Part shown: one piece after another, positions 30,273 through 38,265 of the stretch
Layout: the number at the start of each line of letters is the position of its first letter
How positions within the stretch are numbered: the first letter of the stretch is position 1
Source of the DNA: Siccibacter colletis
GTDB lineage: Bacteria; Pseudomonadota; Gammaproteobacteria; Enterobacterales; Enterobacteriaceae
DNA length: 64,000 nucleotides
Direction of reading: 5' to 3'
Assembly (NCBI RefSeq): GCF_000696575.1
Contig: NZ_JMSQ01000026.1
Span: 1-64,000 of the forward strand
The notes under the pieces: model-generated
Databases searched by the model: none
The model's input: only the letters and a program-made list of their open reading frames with translations
What the model was told of the DNA's origin: nothing
Position numbers and translations under genes: made by a program

Positions 30273-30508
30273 AAGATAGCTCTGCTGTGCAGTCTGGCTG
30301 CACCTTGACTGAAATCGGGGTAAAACGTCTTTTGCGCGTTGCGCTTGCCAGTGAATTCCTTGCCGATGTGCTTTCCTTAAGCAATGTCTCCTGCATGCGT
30401 ACGGTCTCTTCTGATGGCGCTGCGGCAATATTTGCCTGTCTTGCTGAGCAGCTCGATGGCGTTGTAAAGGAAACCAGCACCATGAAGGAGATCCACAATG
30501 ATAAGTAA
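30269..30508 (+). CDS. small satellite protein of unknown function
   Basis: A 79-aa protein, translationally coupled to the Kil-like gene (ATGA overlap) and overlapping the next gene by 11 bases. It begins MKDSSAVQSGCTLTEIGVKR, is alanine-rich and helical, and has no motif I can name. It occupies the slot of the small P4 genes between kil and alpha and is probably part of that early operon. Confidence 0.7.
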   Translation: MKDSSAVQSGCTLTEIGVKRLLRVALASEFLADVLSLSNVSCMRTVSSDGAAAIFACLAEQLDGVVKETSTMKEIHNDK

Positions 30509-30908
30509 CGAACTCATTGTTTCTCCAGGCTTTCGCACTGCATTACTGCGCCGCTATATCGCTGAGGCTTTCATTTCTCTGATGGAGCGCGTTAATGGCG
30601 AAGCCGCTTATATCGAAGATGGCGAACGAGTGGCGCTTACGCATGACAAAGTGGCCATGAACATTTTTTATCACATTGAAATGCCGTGGATGGATGAGTT
30701 TGGTATCGACGAGGGAAGTTGTCTGGCCACAGAGATACTGGAAAAAATGCTCTCGCCGGGTTTTATAGGCGAAAGACTCCGGCTGTCCGTTGAAGGTGTC
30801 ACGGAAATGCGTAAAGTTTATCGGGACATTATTTTTGGCGCACCTGACGGGGAATTGCCCCCGGGCTATGAATTCATGCCCTGTGATCAGCGGGAGGTGA
30901 GCCAGTGA
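30498..30908 (+). CDS. satellite early-operon protein of unknown function
   Basis: A 136-aa acidic protein (MISNELIVSPGFRTALLRRY). No catalytic motif, membrane segment or signal peptide is seen. It overlaps the 79-aa gene before it and the primase gene after it (GTGA), so the block is read as one coupled operon. By position it belongs to the P4 early region, where small regulators of replication such as Cnr are found, but I see no specific similarity. Confidence 0.72.
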   Translation: MISNELIVSPGFRTALLRRYIAEAFISLMERVNGEAAYIEDGERVALTHDKVAMNIFYHIEMPWMDEFGIDEGSCLATEILEKMLSPGFIGERLRLSVEGVTEMRKVYRDIIFGAPDGELPPGYEFMPCDQREVSQ

Positions 30909-33589
30909 AGCAAACGTCCGTAACATCGGTAACTTCCGCCGCACGTGGTCACTGGCCTCATATTCTTTCGTCTCTTGGAATCGACATACCGGCAGGTAAA
31001 CGTCATGGCGCATGTCCAAAATGTGGCGGCAAGGATCGTTTTCGCCTGGATGATAAAGAAGGGCGCGGTACATGGTTTTGTAACCAGTGTGGTAATGGCG
31101 ATGGGCTGGATCTAGTCAGACTGGTGACCGGCAAAGGCGTGAAAGAGGCATCGGGCATGGTGGCCGGAACACTGTCTCTGGCAGAAGTGAGCCAGCAACC
31201 CGTTAAGCCAGCCAGGAATGAAGCTGCACGGCAGGCAAATGGCAGGGCACGTTTTCATCAGCTGATGAAGAAAAGCAGGCAGGGGGAAAGCCGCTACCTG
31301 AGCGATCACGGTCTTTATGGCCACGCTTACAGCCTGCTTGAGCAGCCCACGACTGTTGCGGGGACTGTTTTTTCTGACGGTTCACTGCTGCTGCCACTGA
31401 CTGACAGCGACGGAGGTATCACCGGCGGTCAGCTTATCAGCCCCGAAGGGGATAAAAGTTTGTTACCGGGCAGCCAGCTGAGCGGCAGTTTCATCGCGCT
31501 GGCTGACATTCCCGCGACACCGCCTGAGCAGGTCATCATCACAGAGGGTTTCGCCACTGCGCTCACGGTTTCCCTGATTGCATCCGGCTGGATTATTGCC
31601 GCCGTGGCGGCGACAAATCTCGTTAAAACCGCTGAAAAAATACGGAAGAAATGGCCGGATACTCGCATTGTGCTGGCCGCTGATAACGATCTGCTGGACG
31701 GGAAAGAAAACACTGGGCGTCTGTGGGCGGAAAAGGCCGCAAAAGCGGTTAACGGCTGGGTAACCCTGCCGCCGACCCGTCATAAAGCTGACTGGGATGA
31801 TTTCCGTCAGGAAAATGGTCTGGAGCGCGCCCGCGAGGCATTCCGGGATGAAATGACCCTGCATGGCCGGGGGCAGACACGGCTGCCGGAGGGATTCCGC
31901 CTTACCAAAGAATATCTTTGGTATGACAAGCTGGTTAATAAGTCAGACGGCGACACTGAGATCCGCAATATCAAGATTTCCAGCCCTATTCGTGTCACGG
32001 CAATCACCAGTGATGCCGATGGCAGCAATTACGGGCGGTTGCTGGAATGGGAGGACACCAACGGTATTCCACGAAAATGGGCGATGCCGATGGAAATGCT
32101 CGGCGGTAGCGGAGAAGAATTGCGCCGCATACTGCTGGTTAACGGGCTTTCCTATATCAATGTTAACGGTGCAGCAAGGGCGCACCTGATGGAATACATC
32201 TCACTGTGTAAGCCGGAAAATAAAGTTACCTGTGTGAACAAAACCGGCTGGCATGGCAGCGTGTACGTTTTACAGGATGAGGTTATTGGTCGTGACGCGC
32301 GTTCGGTCATCCTTCAGACTTCCAGCGTTCAAGGACGTGATTTCCGGGTGAGTGGCACATCCGAAGAGTGGCGTGAGCAAATTGGGCGCTACTGCACTGG
32401 GAACGCCAGGCTGGCTTTCAGCGTCAGCCTAGCGTTTGCCGCGCCACTGTTGCAACTGGTCGGAATGAGTGGGGGCGGTTATCACCTGAAAGGTGAATCG
32501 ACGGATGGCAAAACCACCACCATGAAAGTGGCGGCTTCTGTCTGTGGCGGTACAGATTTCTGGCATACATGGCGTGCGACGGGTAACGCGCTTGAGGGCA
32601 CGGCAAGTCGCCGCAATGACGCCACGCTGATGCTCGATGAAATCCGTGAGGTCGACGGACGCGAAGCGGGGAATATTGCTTACATGCTCGCTAATGGCCA
32701 GGGCAAGGCCAGAGCCAGAACGGACGGTTCCGTGAGGGAAACGAATCGCTGGAACCTGCTGTTTCTCTCCACCGGCGAATTATCCCTGGTGGAACATGCG
32801 GCAAACGCAGGTGAACGGACTTATGCCGGTGTTGAGGTGAGGATGATCCAGATCCCCAGCGATTCCGGTAAATACGGGGTATTTGAAGAACTTCATGGTT
32901 TCAACGGTGGCAAGGCGCTGTCAGAGCATCTGGAGCAGGGGGTAGCACAGTACCACGGTGCGCCGTTTCGTGACTGGCTGCGCCATATCACGGCCTCACT
33001 TCCGGAGGTCACCAGCCAGGCTAAGGCGATGTTGAAAGAGTTCACGCGCAGGCTGACACCACAGGATGCGGGGAATCAGGTCGGGCGGGCAGTGACCCGC
33101 TTTGCCCTGGTGGCGATGGCCGGGGAGCTGGCCACCCGCGCCGGTATCACCGGCTGGGCGGAAGGTGAGGCTTATGCAGCGGCAGAGCGTTGTCTGGCAT
33201 CGTGGATGGTGGATCGTGGCCATTCAGCCAATCAGGAAGATCGCGCTGCGCTGGAACAGGTGCGCGACTTTATCACGCGTAACCAGTACAGCCGTTTTGC
33301 TGACTGGCACGACGACAGGAACCGTCCAGTGGCCATGATGGGCTTTCGCAAAGTGGATACGGGCAGTCAGACCACGGAAACGGTCACGACATTTTATGTC
33401 CTGCCGTCAGGCTGGAAGGAAATCTGTAAAGGTTTCAATGCCAGTAAGGTGGCAAAACTCTGCGTCAGTGCAGGCTGGCTTGAGCCGGGAAGGGATGGGC
33501 GAACCCAGACAAGCCTTCGCCTGCCAGAAATAGGCCTCAAACGGGTGTACCAGTTTAATACGAATGTACTGGGCGACCCGGAAGAATAG
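30905..33589 (+). CDS. P4 alpha-type primase-helicase (zinc ribbon, Toprim, DUF927 helicase)
   Basis: An 894-aa replication protein starting at GTG. The N-terminal zinc ribbon has C37, C40, C59 and C62 (ACPKCGGKDRFR, WFCNQCG). The Toprim primase domain has E214 (IITEGFATAL) and D260/D262 (LAADND). The C-terminal half is a DUF927/SF3-type helicase with Walker A GESTDGKTTT (K536) and Walker B-like TLMLDEIREV. P4 alpha combines primase, helicase and origin binding. An iteron cluster sits immediately downstream, as expected for the ori/crr it would bind. It is longer than P4 alpha (777 aa). Confidence 0.93.
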   Translation: MKQTSVTSVTSAARGHWPHILSSLGIDIPAGKRHGACPKCGGKDRFRLDDKEGRGTWFCNQCGNGDGLDLVRLVTGKGVKEASGMVAGTLSLAEVSQQPVKPARNEAARQANGRARFHQLMKKSRQGESRYLSDHGLYGHAYSLLEQPTTVAGTVFSDGSLLLPLTDSDGGITGGQLISPEGDKSLLPGSQLSGSFIALADIPATPPEQVIITEGFATALTVSLIASGWIIAAVAATNLVKTAEKIRKKWPDTRIVLAADNDLLDGKENTGRLWAEKAAKAVNGWVTLPPTRHKADWDDFRQENGLERAREAFRDEMTLHGRGQTRLPEGFRLTKEYLWYDKLVNKSDGDTEIRNIKISSPIRVTAITSDADGSNYGRLLEWEDTNGIPRKWAMPMEMLGGSGEELRRILLVNGLSYINVNGAARAHLMEYISLCKPENKVTCVNKTGWHGSVYVLQDEVIGRDARSVILQTSSVQGRDFRVSGTSEEWREQIGRYCTGNARLAFSVSLAFAAPLLQLVGMSGGGYHLKGESTDGKTTTMKVAASVCGGTDFWHTWRATGNALEGTASRRNDATLMLDEIREVDGREAGNIAYMLANGQGKARARTDGSVRETNRWNLLFLSTGELSLVEHAANAGERTYAGVEVRMIQIPSDSGKYGVFEELHGFNGGKALSEHLEQGVAQYHGAPFRDWLRHITASLPEVTSQAKAMLKEFTRRLTPQDAGNQVGRAVTRFALVAMAGELATRAGITGWAEGEAYAAAERCLASWMVDRGHSANQEDRAALEQVRDFITRNQYSRFADWHDDRNRPVAMMGFRKVDTGSQTTETVTTFYVLPSGWKEICKGFNASKVAKLCVSAGWLEPGRDGRTQTSLRLPEIGLKRVYQFNTNVLGDPEE

Positions 33590-33614
33590 CTTCGCACGAG
33601 TCTTATTTTTATAA

Positions 33615-33793
33615 GGTAACACAGGTAACAGAGGTAACAGTCAGGCACCACAGGGGCTGTGGCTGTTACCAGTTAAAAAACAGGAGTGGTAACAGTGGTA
33701 ACAAAAACCGGGTGTTACCACACGTTACCTCGACAAAAAATGCAAAGGTAACGGCATTTATCCTTATAAATCAATGTTGTTTCCAGTGTTACC
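33615..33793. repeat. GGTAAC iteron cluster, candidate replication origin
   Basis: Ten copies of GGTAAC occur within 179 bases. Six are direct (33615, 33624, 33633, 33688, 33697, 33747) and four inverted (33665, 33714, 33724, 33788), often extended to GGTAACA or TGGTAACA. Spacings of 9 bases recur (33615/33624/33633 and 33688/33697), close to a helical turn. P4 alpha binds short iterons in ori and crr; the position directly after the alpha gene fits. The P4 iteron itself differs (GGTGAACAGA), so specificity has presumably co-evolved. Confidence 0.78.
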
Positions 33794-33868
33794 GCTGTTA
33801 CACGCTCTCAGGTAAAAAGACTTATCCTGTCAGCCCTTTTCTGGCAGGCAATTAATAAAGGAATCTGC

Positions 33869-34141
33869 ATGCGCATAATGAAAATGACCTGCCCTGAATG
33901 TCTTGCCGACGCGACGATCCGTAAGACCAATCGTAAACATCCACAGCTGGCGGATGTTTACTGTAGTTGTACCAACGTTGAATGCGGCCATACCTTTGTG
34001 ATGTGCGTATCCTTTTCCCATACCATCAGCCCCAGTGCTCTAAAAGGGCAGGGAAGGGTAAAAGAACTGATTGATGCCCTGCCGGAACAGGATCGTGATA
34101 AGGCGCTGGAACTTCTGCTTCAGGCAAAAAAACGGGCTTAA
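33869..34141 (+). CDS. Ogr/Delta-family zinc-finger late transcription activator
   Basis: A 90-aa activator of P2/P4 late promoters. The family motif C-x2-C-x22-C-x4-C is exact: C8, C11, C34, C39 (CPEC, YCSCTNVECGHTF). The C-terminal tail is helical and longer than P2 Ogr (72 aa). It would let the satellite switch on helper capsid and tail genes. AAGGA lies seven bases before the ATG. It stands alone beyond the origin region. Confidence 0.93.
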   Translation: MRIMKMTCPECLADATIRKTNRKHPQLADVYCSCTNVECGHTFVMCVSFSHTISPSALKGQGRVKELIDALPEQDRDKALELLLQAKKRA

Positions 34142-34762
34142 CGGCACCAGACCGGGAGGCGAAACGCATGCCCGGCACTGCTGATATGTGATGAAATTTT
34201 TTCAGTGTACTATGTTGATAACTAACTGATTTTAATCACATTATTATTTTTGTGTTCAACGTTATCTTTAACGAATAGGGACATAAAATTAAAAATCCCT
34301 TCTGAAACAATAATCTAAATAAAATTACGCCACTCCTGGAAGTGCAGAAACTGAAAAAAAGTGAAATTCGTTTCAATCTTTTCAGTCCGGTTTTGATGCC
34401 AGAGAGCCAGCACTGCCGCGGGCTGGCTTCCTTGTATGTAGAAAAACAAAACTGAAAAAATTTACTGCCATGAAAGTGGCAGGCGGGTGCGGTGTAGTGC
34501 GATTTTCGTCATTAATGTTTTAAGTGATGATGTATTTTTAGCTTTCTGGATAGTAAGAGAACTTTTAGATAGGTGAGGTAATGGTTGCTTAACCGTCTTG
34601 CCACGCACATGCTTGCCATATTTATCTTTACTTGAGATGATAAGTTCTATCATCCAACATAAACCTCTCTGCTTTTGCTGTGCTCCATTTCATGTATTTG
34701 TTATGGATTCTATGTAGCGCCATGATTTTTTTTGGAAAACCATTTTAATTTTAGGAGTCTTT
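34142..34762. other. AT-rich non-coding stretch before the cargo gene
   Basis: A 620-base region without a credible gene. It holds a hairpin AGCCAGC / GCTGGCT at 34405-34428, a small TGCCA/TGGCA hairpin near 34467, several CTGAAAAAA-type tracts, and the presumed promoter of the 477-aa gene. In P4 the cos site lies on this side of the origin; I looked for the P2/P4 cos core and did not find it. Confidence 0.5.
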
Positions 34763-36196
34763 ATGCGCTTTTCGGAATATTTCAAACTTAATCGTTCTCA
34801 AGCTTATCTGGATTTCGTCGATATACCACTGGATACCGATATACCAGTTTTTCTAGATCCTGGTGCTATTAAATCCCTAGACTCGAATTGGGGACAAGAA
34901 CTAACATCTCACTTGCAGAGTTTCTTTGAGAGGGTTTTAAAACTAATCAAGGTTGGCAAAAATGCAGAAGCGCAAAATTTGTTAGCCTCGTTGAATGAGA
35001 GAAATGAATTTCATTTAGGTTACTCCTCTGAAAAATCTCGTGGACATGGTTTTGGTGCTGGTTCAGCTCATTCAGTTTGGAATGCTCTAACTCAAAGTAA
35101 GGCTGTCACTACTGGTTTGCTAAAAGATCTTGAAGATACAGCGCTATTAATACCAGGAATCGGTACTGACATGATTTCTGATGCAGTAAGCAATATTTTA
35201 AGAGGGCCATTAATAAAATACACACAAGAAATATGTGAATATTATGGTATAGAGTTAACTCCTAATATAGACTCTGGGCCAATATGGGATCCACATAAAG
35301 GTGCGTGGTACAGTGAATTTGTATCATTACCAATGACTACTTATGGGAAAGTAATATTAGTTCCTAAGCTATTAGTTAGACATAGGTTATGTTTGCAATA
35401 TGACGAATTTTATAATCATTATTTATTGCCAGAAATGCAAGATGAACATTTAAGAAATAACTCTTCTTTGGTAGAGGTTTTAAAAAATGGCACAAGGCGA
35501 GTAACTAAAAAAAGTTTAAAAAATAAATATGGACGTGATAAGCCTTCTGTAATTAATCAAACTTTACAAAGGCCTGATGTATTTGAAGATTATAAACAAC
35601 ATAAAGAAAAAAACCCATCCGCACCATTATCGCACGAAGTTTTCAATGAGTTAGAAGAAATCAAAGACAAAGTTGATATTTATCCGATTCTTAAAAAATT
35701 AAAATCAATAAAAACAGGTGCAAAACAAGCTGGGGAGTACGAAGATCTTATTGAAGAGATATTTTCTCTAATATTCTATCCCTCATTATGTTATCCGACG
35801 AAGCAGCATAAAATTCATGAAGGAAGAAAGAGGATAGATATTACTTATAATAATGAGGCGAAATATGGTTTCTTTAACTGGCTTTCGCAACATTACACAT
35901 GCCCTAGAATTTATGTTGAGTGTAAAAATTATACTTCAGAAATTGCTAATCCTGAGTTAGATCAGTTATCTGGTCGATTCTCAAGGAATAGGGGAAATAT
36001 AGGTATTCTCGTATGTAGGAAGATTGAGGATAAAAAATTATTTAGACAGCGTTGTCTTGATACTGCAAATGATGGCAGAGGTTTCATACTGTCAATAGAC
36101 GATGAAGATCTTGAAAAAATGTGTGATGAGTATATGAACGGTGGAAATCAAAACTTCCATACCTTAAGAGATTTGTGGGATTTTTTGATTGACTAA
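34763..36196 (+). CDS. 477-aa protein with C-terminal PD-(D/E)XK nuclease domain, putative defence gene
   Basis: The C-terminal part (about 320-460) has the restriction-endonuclease core. Helix Glu331/332 (EDLIEEIFSLIF) is followed by Asp359 in RKRIDITYNN, Glu386-x-Lys388 in RIYVECKNYTSE, and then DQLSGRFSRNRG, as in Mrr/Holliday-resolvase-like nucleases. The N-terminal 300 residues are unrecognised: they begin FSEYFKLNRSQAYLDFVDIP, have a Gly/His-rich patch GHGFGAGSAHSVWN and a Lys-rich middle. There is no methyltransferase or helicase partner. The gene is AT-rich, alone between the satellite core and attR, and followed by a terminator, all typical of anti-phage cargo. The target and trigger are unknown; the nuclease assignment is strong, the defence role is inference. 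Confidence 0.82.
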   Translation: MRFSEYFKLNRSQAYLDFVDIPLDTDIPVFLDPGAIKSLDSNWGQELTSHLQSFFERVLKLIKVGKNAEAQNLLASLNERNEFHLGYSSEKSRGHGFGAGSAHSVWNALTQSKAVTTGLLKDLEDTALLIPGIGTDMISDAVSNILRGPLIKYTQEICEYYGIELTPNIDSGPIWDPHKGAWYSEFVSLPMTTYGKVILVPKLLVRHRLCLQYDEFYNHYLLPEMQDEHLRNNSSLVEVLKNGTRRVTKKSLKNKYGRDKPSVINQTLQRPDVFEDYKQHKEKNPSAPLSHEVFNELEEIKDKVDIYPILKKLKSIKTGAKQAGEYEDLIEEIFSLIFYPSLCYPTKQHKIHEGRKRIDITYNNEAKYGFFNWLSQHYTCPRIYVECKNYTSEIANPELDQLSGRFSRNRGNIGILVCRKIEDKKLFRQRCLDTANDGRGFILSIDDEDLEKMCDEYMNGGNQNFHTLRDLWDFLID

Positions 36197-36229
36197 CACG
36201 TAAAAGAACAGAGTTGCATATACAGTTAT

Positions 36230-36270
36230 GGAGGGGGCATTTTTGGGGGCACCCCTTCCTTTATTTTTTT
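36230..36270 (+). terminator. terminator after the nuclease gene
   Basis: GGAGGGG pairs with CCCCTTCC and is followed by TTTATTTTTTT. The same stretch contains the right-hand GGGGGCA repeats. Confidence 0.75.
36233..36252 (+). repeat. candidate integrase arm-type sites, right
   Basis: GGGGGCAT (36233-36240) and GGGGGCAC (36245-36252) lie about 60-80 bases inside attR and match the heptamers inside attL. Confidence 0.5.
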
Positions 36271-36310
36271 GTTAACCTAGTAAATTCAATACATTGTGGT
36301 TTTGTTTTGT

Positions 36311-36329
36311 TCCTATTATCGGCACCATC
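36311..36329 (+). repeat. attR
   Basis: TCCTATTATCGGCACCATC, identical to attL. The flanking sequence (TTTTGT before it) is not tRNA, so this is the distal duplicated half-site. Confidence 0.93.
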
Positions 36330-36363
36330 ACAATAAAAATTTATAAATAATAGATTTAATACC

Positions 36364-36720
36364 TCATTTCTTCTCACAGTTGCGCATCTTATAGAAGAAC
36401 CCTGTATTTGCATCTTCCACAATGAATCTATCGCCGAAGGTTGGACGGCGAATGAAAGTCACGTCACCTTTTTCAGCTTTTTGTTTCAATCCATCATCAA
36501 TGCTTTCCAGATCTGGAGAATACAACTGATCACCATTGGGCATTTGGACGATGAAGTTGCTTTCATTATCAAGAACTGTTGCGGCTTTCGATAGAATTTT
36601 GGTAGCGGTGTCTATGCTAGAAATACGAATGTCACAAATGTATTTTCCAGGACCCTGATCTTCTTCTGCGATTACAGGTAAGGAGAATAACGAAAGCGCG
36701 ATGATGAGTGTTTTTTTCAT
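36364..36720 (-). CDS. small exported protein of unknown function
   Basis: A 118-aa protein with a clear Sec signal peptide (MKKTLIIALSLFSLPVIA, cut before EED). The mature part is about 100 residues, with two Cys (YICDIRI near the start, MRNCEKK at the end) that could form a disulphide joining the termini. I do not recognise the family. It lies just outside attR in AT-rich DNA and is read toward the satellite. It probably belongs to an older insertion at thrW. Confidence 0.75.
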   Translation of the reverse strand: MKKTLIIALSLFSLPVIAEEDQGPGKYICDIRISSIDTATKILSKAATVLDNESNFIVQMPNGDQLYSPDLESIDDGLKQKAEKGDVTFIRRPTFGDRFIVEDANTGFFYKMRNCEKK

Positions 36721-37282
36721 TAGGAATACTCAGGAATGTTAACAACAGTAAGATTTTACCGGGAGAGTGCATTATAGCAAAGAGCAAATCAGCAATGAGT
36801 GGCAGTTGTTGGAATAATTTGTCTTTGGCTTACTTTTCATTATACGAGGTGTCAAACGTGCGAGAGAATGGGCAGGATTGTGAGCGTGTCACCAATGTAA
36901 AAAGATAGATGCTGTTTTCAGCTACTTCACGCCTTTTAACTCTTGTTTATCGGGGGCTCATTGTGATTTTTCCTGTATGAGCCGTCAATGGCAGCAGCGT
37001 CAGTACACATGGAAAGGTTGTCTTCATTCTCAAACAGCCTTATAAACTGAAGTTGAAAGGATTGAAGTGAACAAGCTTGCTCACAGTTAAGGTTTTGATA
37101 CTTTTTTGAGTATTGGCCAGGACATCACCACTGATAAATGAATCCAGGGAAAGACTGAAGATTTCCTTTTTAATATCGCTAAAAACATTGTAAATACATA
37201 GTGCTCCTTGCCCATCTGCTTTTTTGAATTTTTAACTTCTTTTCTCCTTCATCATCCTTTAGTGACTCATAATATTGGCACA
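36721..37282. other. AT-rich region without recognisable genes
   Basis: About 560 bases of low-GC DNA. Only short frames are open, none with a credible ribosome site or codon pattern. No insertion-sequence ends or att repeat were recognised. It is probably degraded accessory DNA. Confidence 0.5.
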
Positions 37283-37930
37283 TTAGATAATAGTTCCTGC
37301 ATTCATAGTATTCCTGCTCGTAATGGCCTCAGCCCATTTTATTGGGATTTGCTCCCACAATGCACGACTGCGCGCTTTCACTAATGGGGATGGGTGTGCT
37401 GATTTATGTATGTTTAAACTTGCTGATTTAAGAAATTTTTCAGCTTTTTGTGCCTGGTTTCCTACCAGAATTAGTGTCTTTGCTTTTGGCAATAAAGGCA
37501 GTAATTCCTCGAACAAATGAATTCCTTCTTTTACATCCAGGCCCTTAAAGACTCTTGAACCATTCCATGCAGGGATAGTATTCCAGATTAGTGACCGAGA
37601 TCGCGTTAAACCGATATTGTCCATGAATTCGAAAGTAGCCTTGGCTGTTTCGTCGTTATTATCGCGTGAGATAAATCCGGAACCACCATTTCTTGAATCA
37701 GTTTTAGGACCGGGTTTCTCAAAAAGAAAAATGAACTCAGCATTGATCCCTCCATCAAGAGGATCGAAATCAGGAACAAAGACGCTGTCTCCAAGCCTGT
37801 CCCGCAAACGTTCAGCATATGCAGTTAATGGTAAAATATGAGGGGCCGTTAGTAATCCCCTCCTGATATGTATGTTTGATGCATATTTCAATGATTTTGG
37901 TTCTGTTGGTACTACCGATTCATCAAGCAT
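37283..37930 (-). CDS. uracil-DNA-glycosylase-superfamily-like protein
   Basis: A 215-aa protein with UDG-fold hallmarks. FLFEKPGPKT (71-76) corresponds to the glycosylase motif 1 loop, LIWNTIPAWNG (114-124) to the beta-strand/substrate loop, and SAHPSPLVKARSR (178-190) to the HPSP motif near the DNA-intercalating loop. The usual motif-1 acid of family 4/5 enzymes is not obvious, so activity is uncertain. It lies alone in AT-rich DNA between attR and the backbone, flanked by 560 and 335 bases of non-coding DNA, and was probably acquired horizontally. Role in repair or defence is unknown. Confidence 0.72.
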   Translation of the reverse strand: MLDESVVPTEPKSLKYASNIHIRRGLLTAPHILPLTAYAERLRDRLGDSVFVPDFDPLDGGINAEFIFLFEKPGPKTDSRNGGSGFISRDNNDETAKATFEFMDNIGLTRSRSLIWNTIPAWNGSRVFKGLDVKEGIHLFEELLPLLPKAKTLILVGNQAQKAEKFLKSASLNIHKSAHPSPLVKARSRALWEQIPIKWAEAITSRNTMNAGTII

Positions 37931-38265
37931 AATTTTACCCGTGAATGTCCCGTTCCGTTTATGATTGAGTTTAGAACCTGTATCAGAAAATAGCCTCTTT
38001 CTTCCTTATAAATGTGTCTGATTTTCTGCATTGAATAACTGACCTCACCCGGTTGAGTGGATGAATAAGTGACATTCTCAAAGCCATCCAGTCACAGACT
38101 AAAGTTGGTATCAGGATAAACTACGGTGATAGGTAATTTTACCCCTCCCGAGTACCAGACCCATTCCATTAATCTATCCTAGCCTCCTCCATTGACCCAC
38201 AACAAAACCCGTCCCTCATCCCCTCCCTATAATCAGCGCCTCTTACCTCTCACTGGTGGCAATCC
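37931..38265. other. intergenic region before the roxA-like gene
   Basis: A 335-base region, AT-rich at first and rising in GC toward the right. It contains the start regions of the divergent UDG-like and roxA-like genes. No motif, insertion-sequence end or repeated att core was recognised. Confidence 0.5.

Larger units (their letters stand above)
25187..36329 (+). mobile_element. P4-like phage satellite integrated in thrW
   Basis: An 11.1-kb element bounded by the direct repeat TCCTATTATCGGCACCATC. Its contents are the P4 core: integrase at the tRNA end, AlpA/Vis, a CI-type antisense RNA with a Kil-like protein, an alpha primase-helicase, iterons and an Ogr/Delta activator. Psu and a clear Sid are not recognisable. 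A P2-type capsid gene (interrupted) and two AT-rich cargo genes are present. No tail, portal or terminase genes are seen, so it would depend on a P2-like helper. Whether it can still be mobilised is unknown. Confidence 0.93.

Noticed and set aside
33615..33793. Possible CRISPR array because of repeated short motifs
   Set aside because: The repeat is only 6-8 bases, occurs on both strands and has irregular spacing. It fits iterons, and no cas genes are present.
34142..34762. Possible P4 cos packaging site
   Set aside because: The P2/P4 cos core (GGCGAGGCGGGGAAAGCAC) is not found here or elsewhere in the element by eye; a GGGAGGCGAAACGC string near 34155 is too different.
36708..36908. A 66-aa plus-strand frame just right of the exported-protein gene
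   Set aside because: No ribosome site, no family resemblance, and it overlaps the likely promoter of the minus-strand gene.
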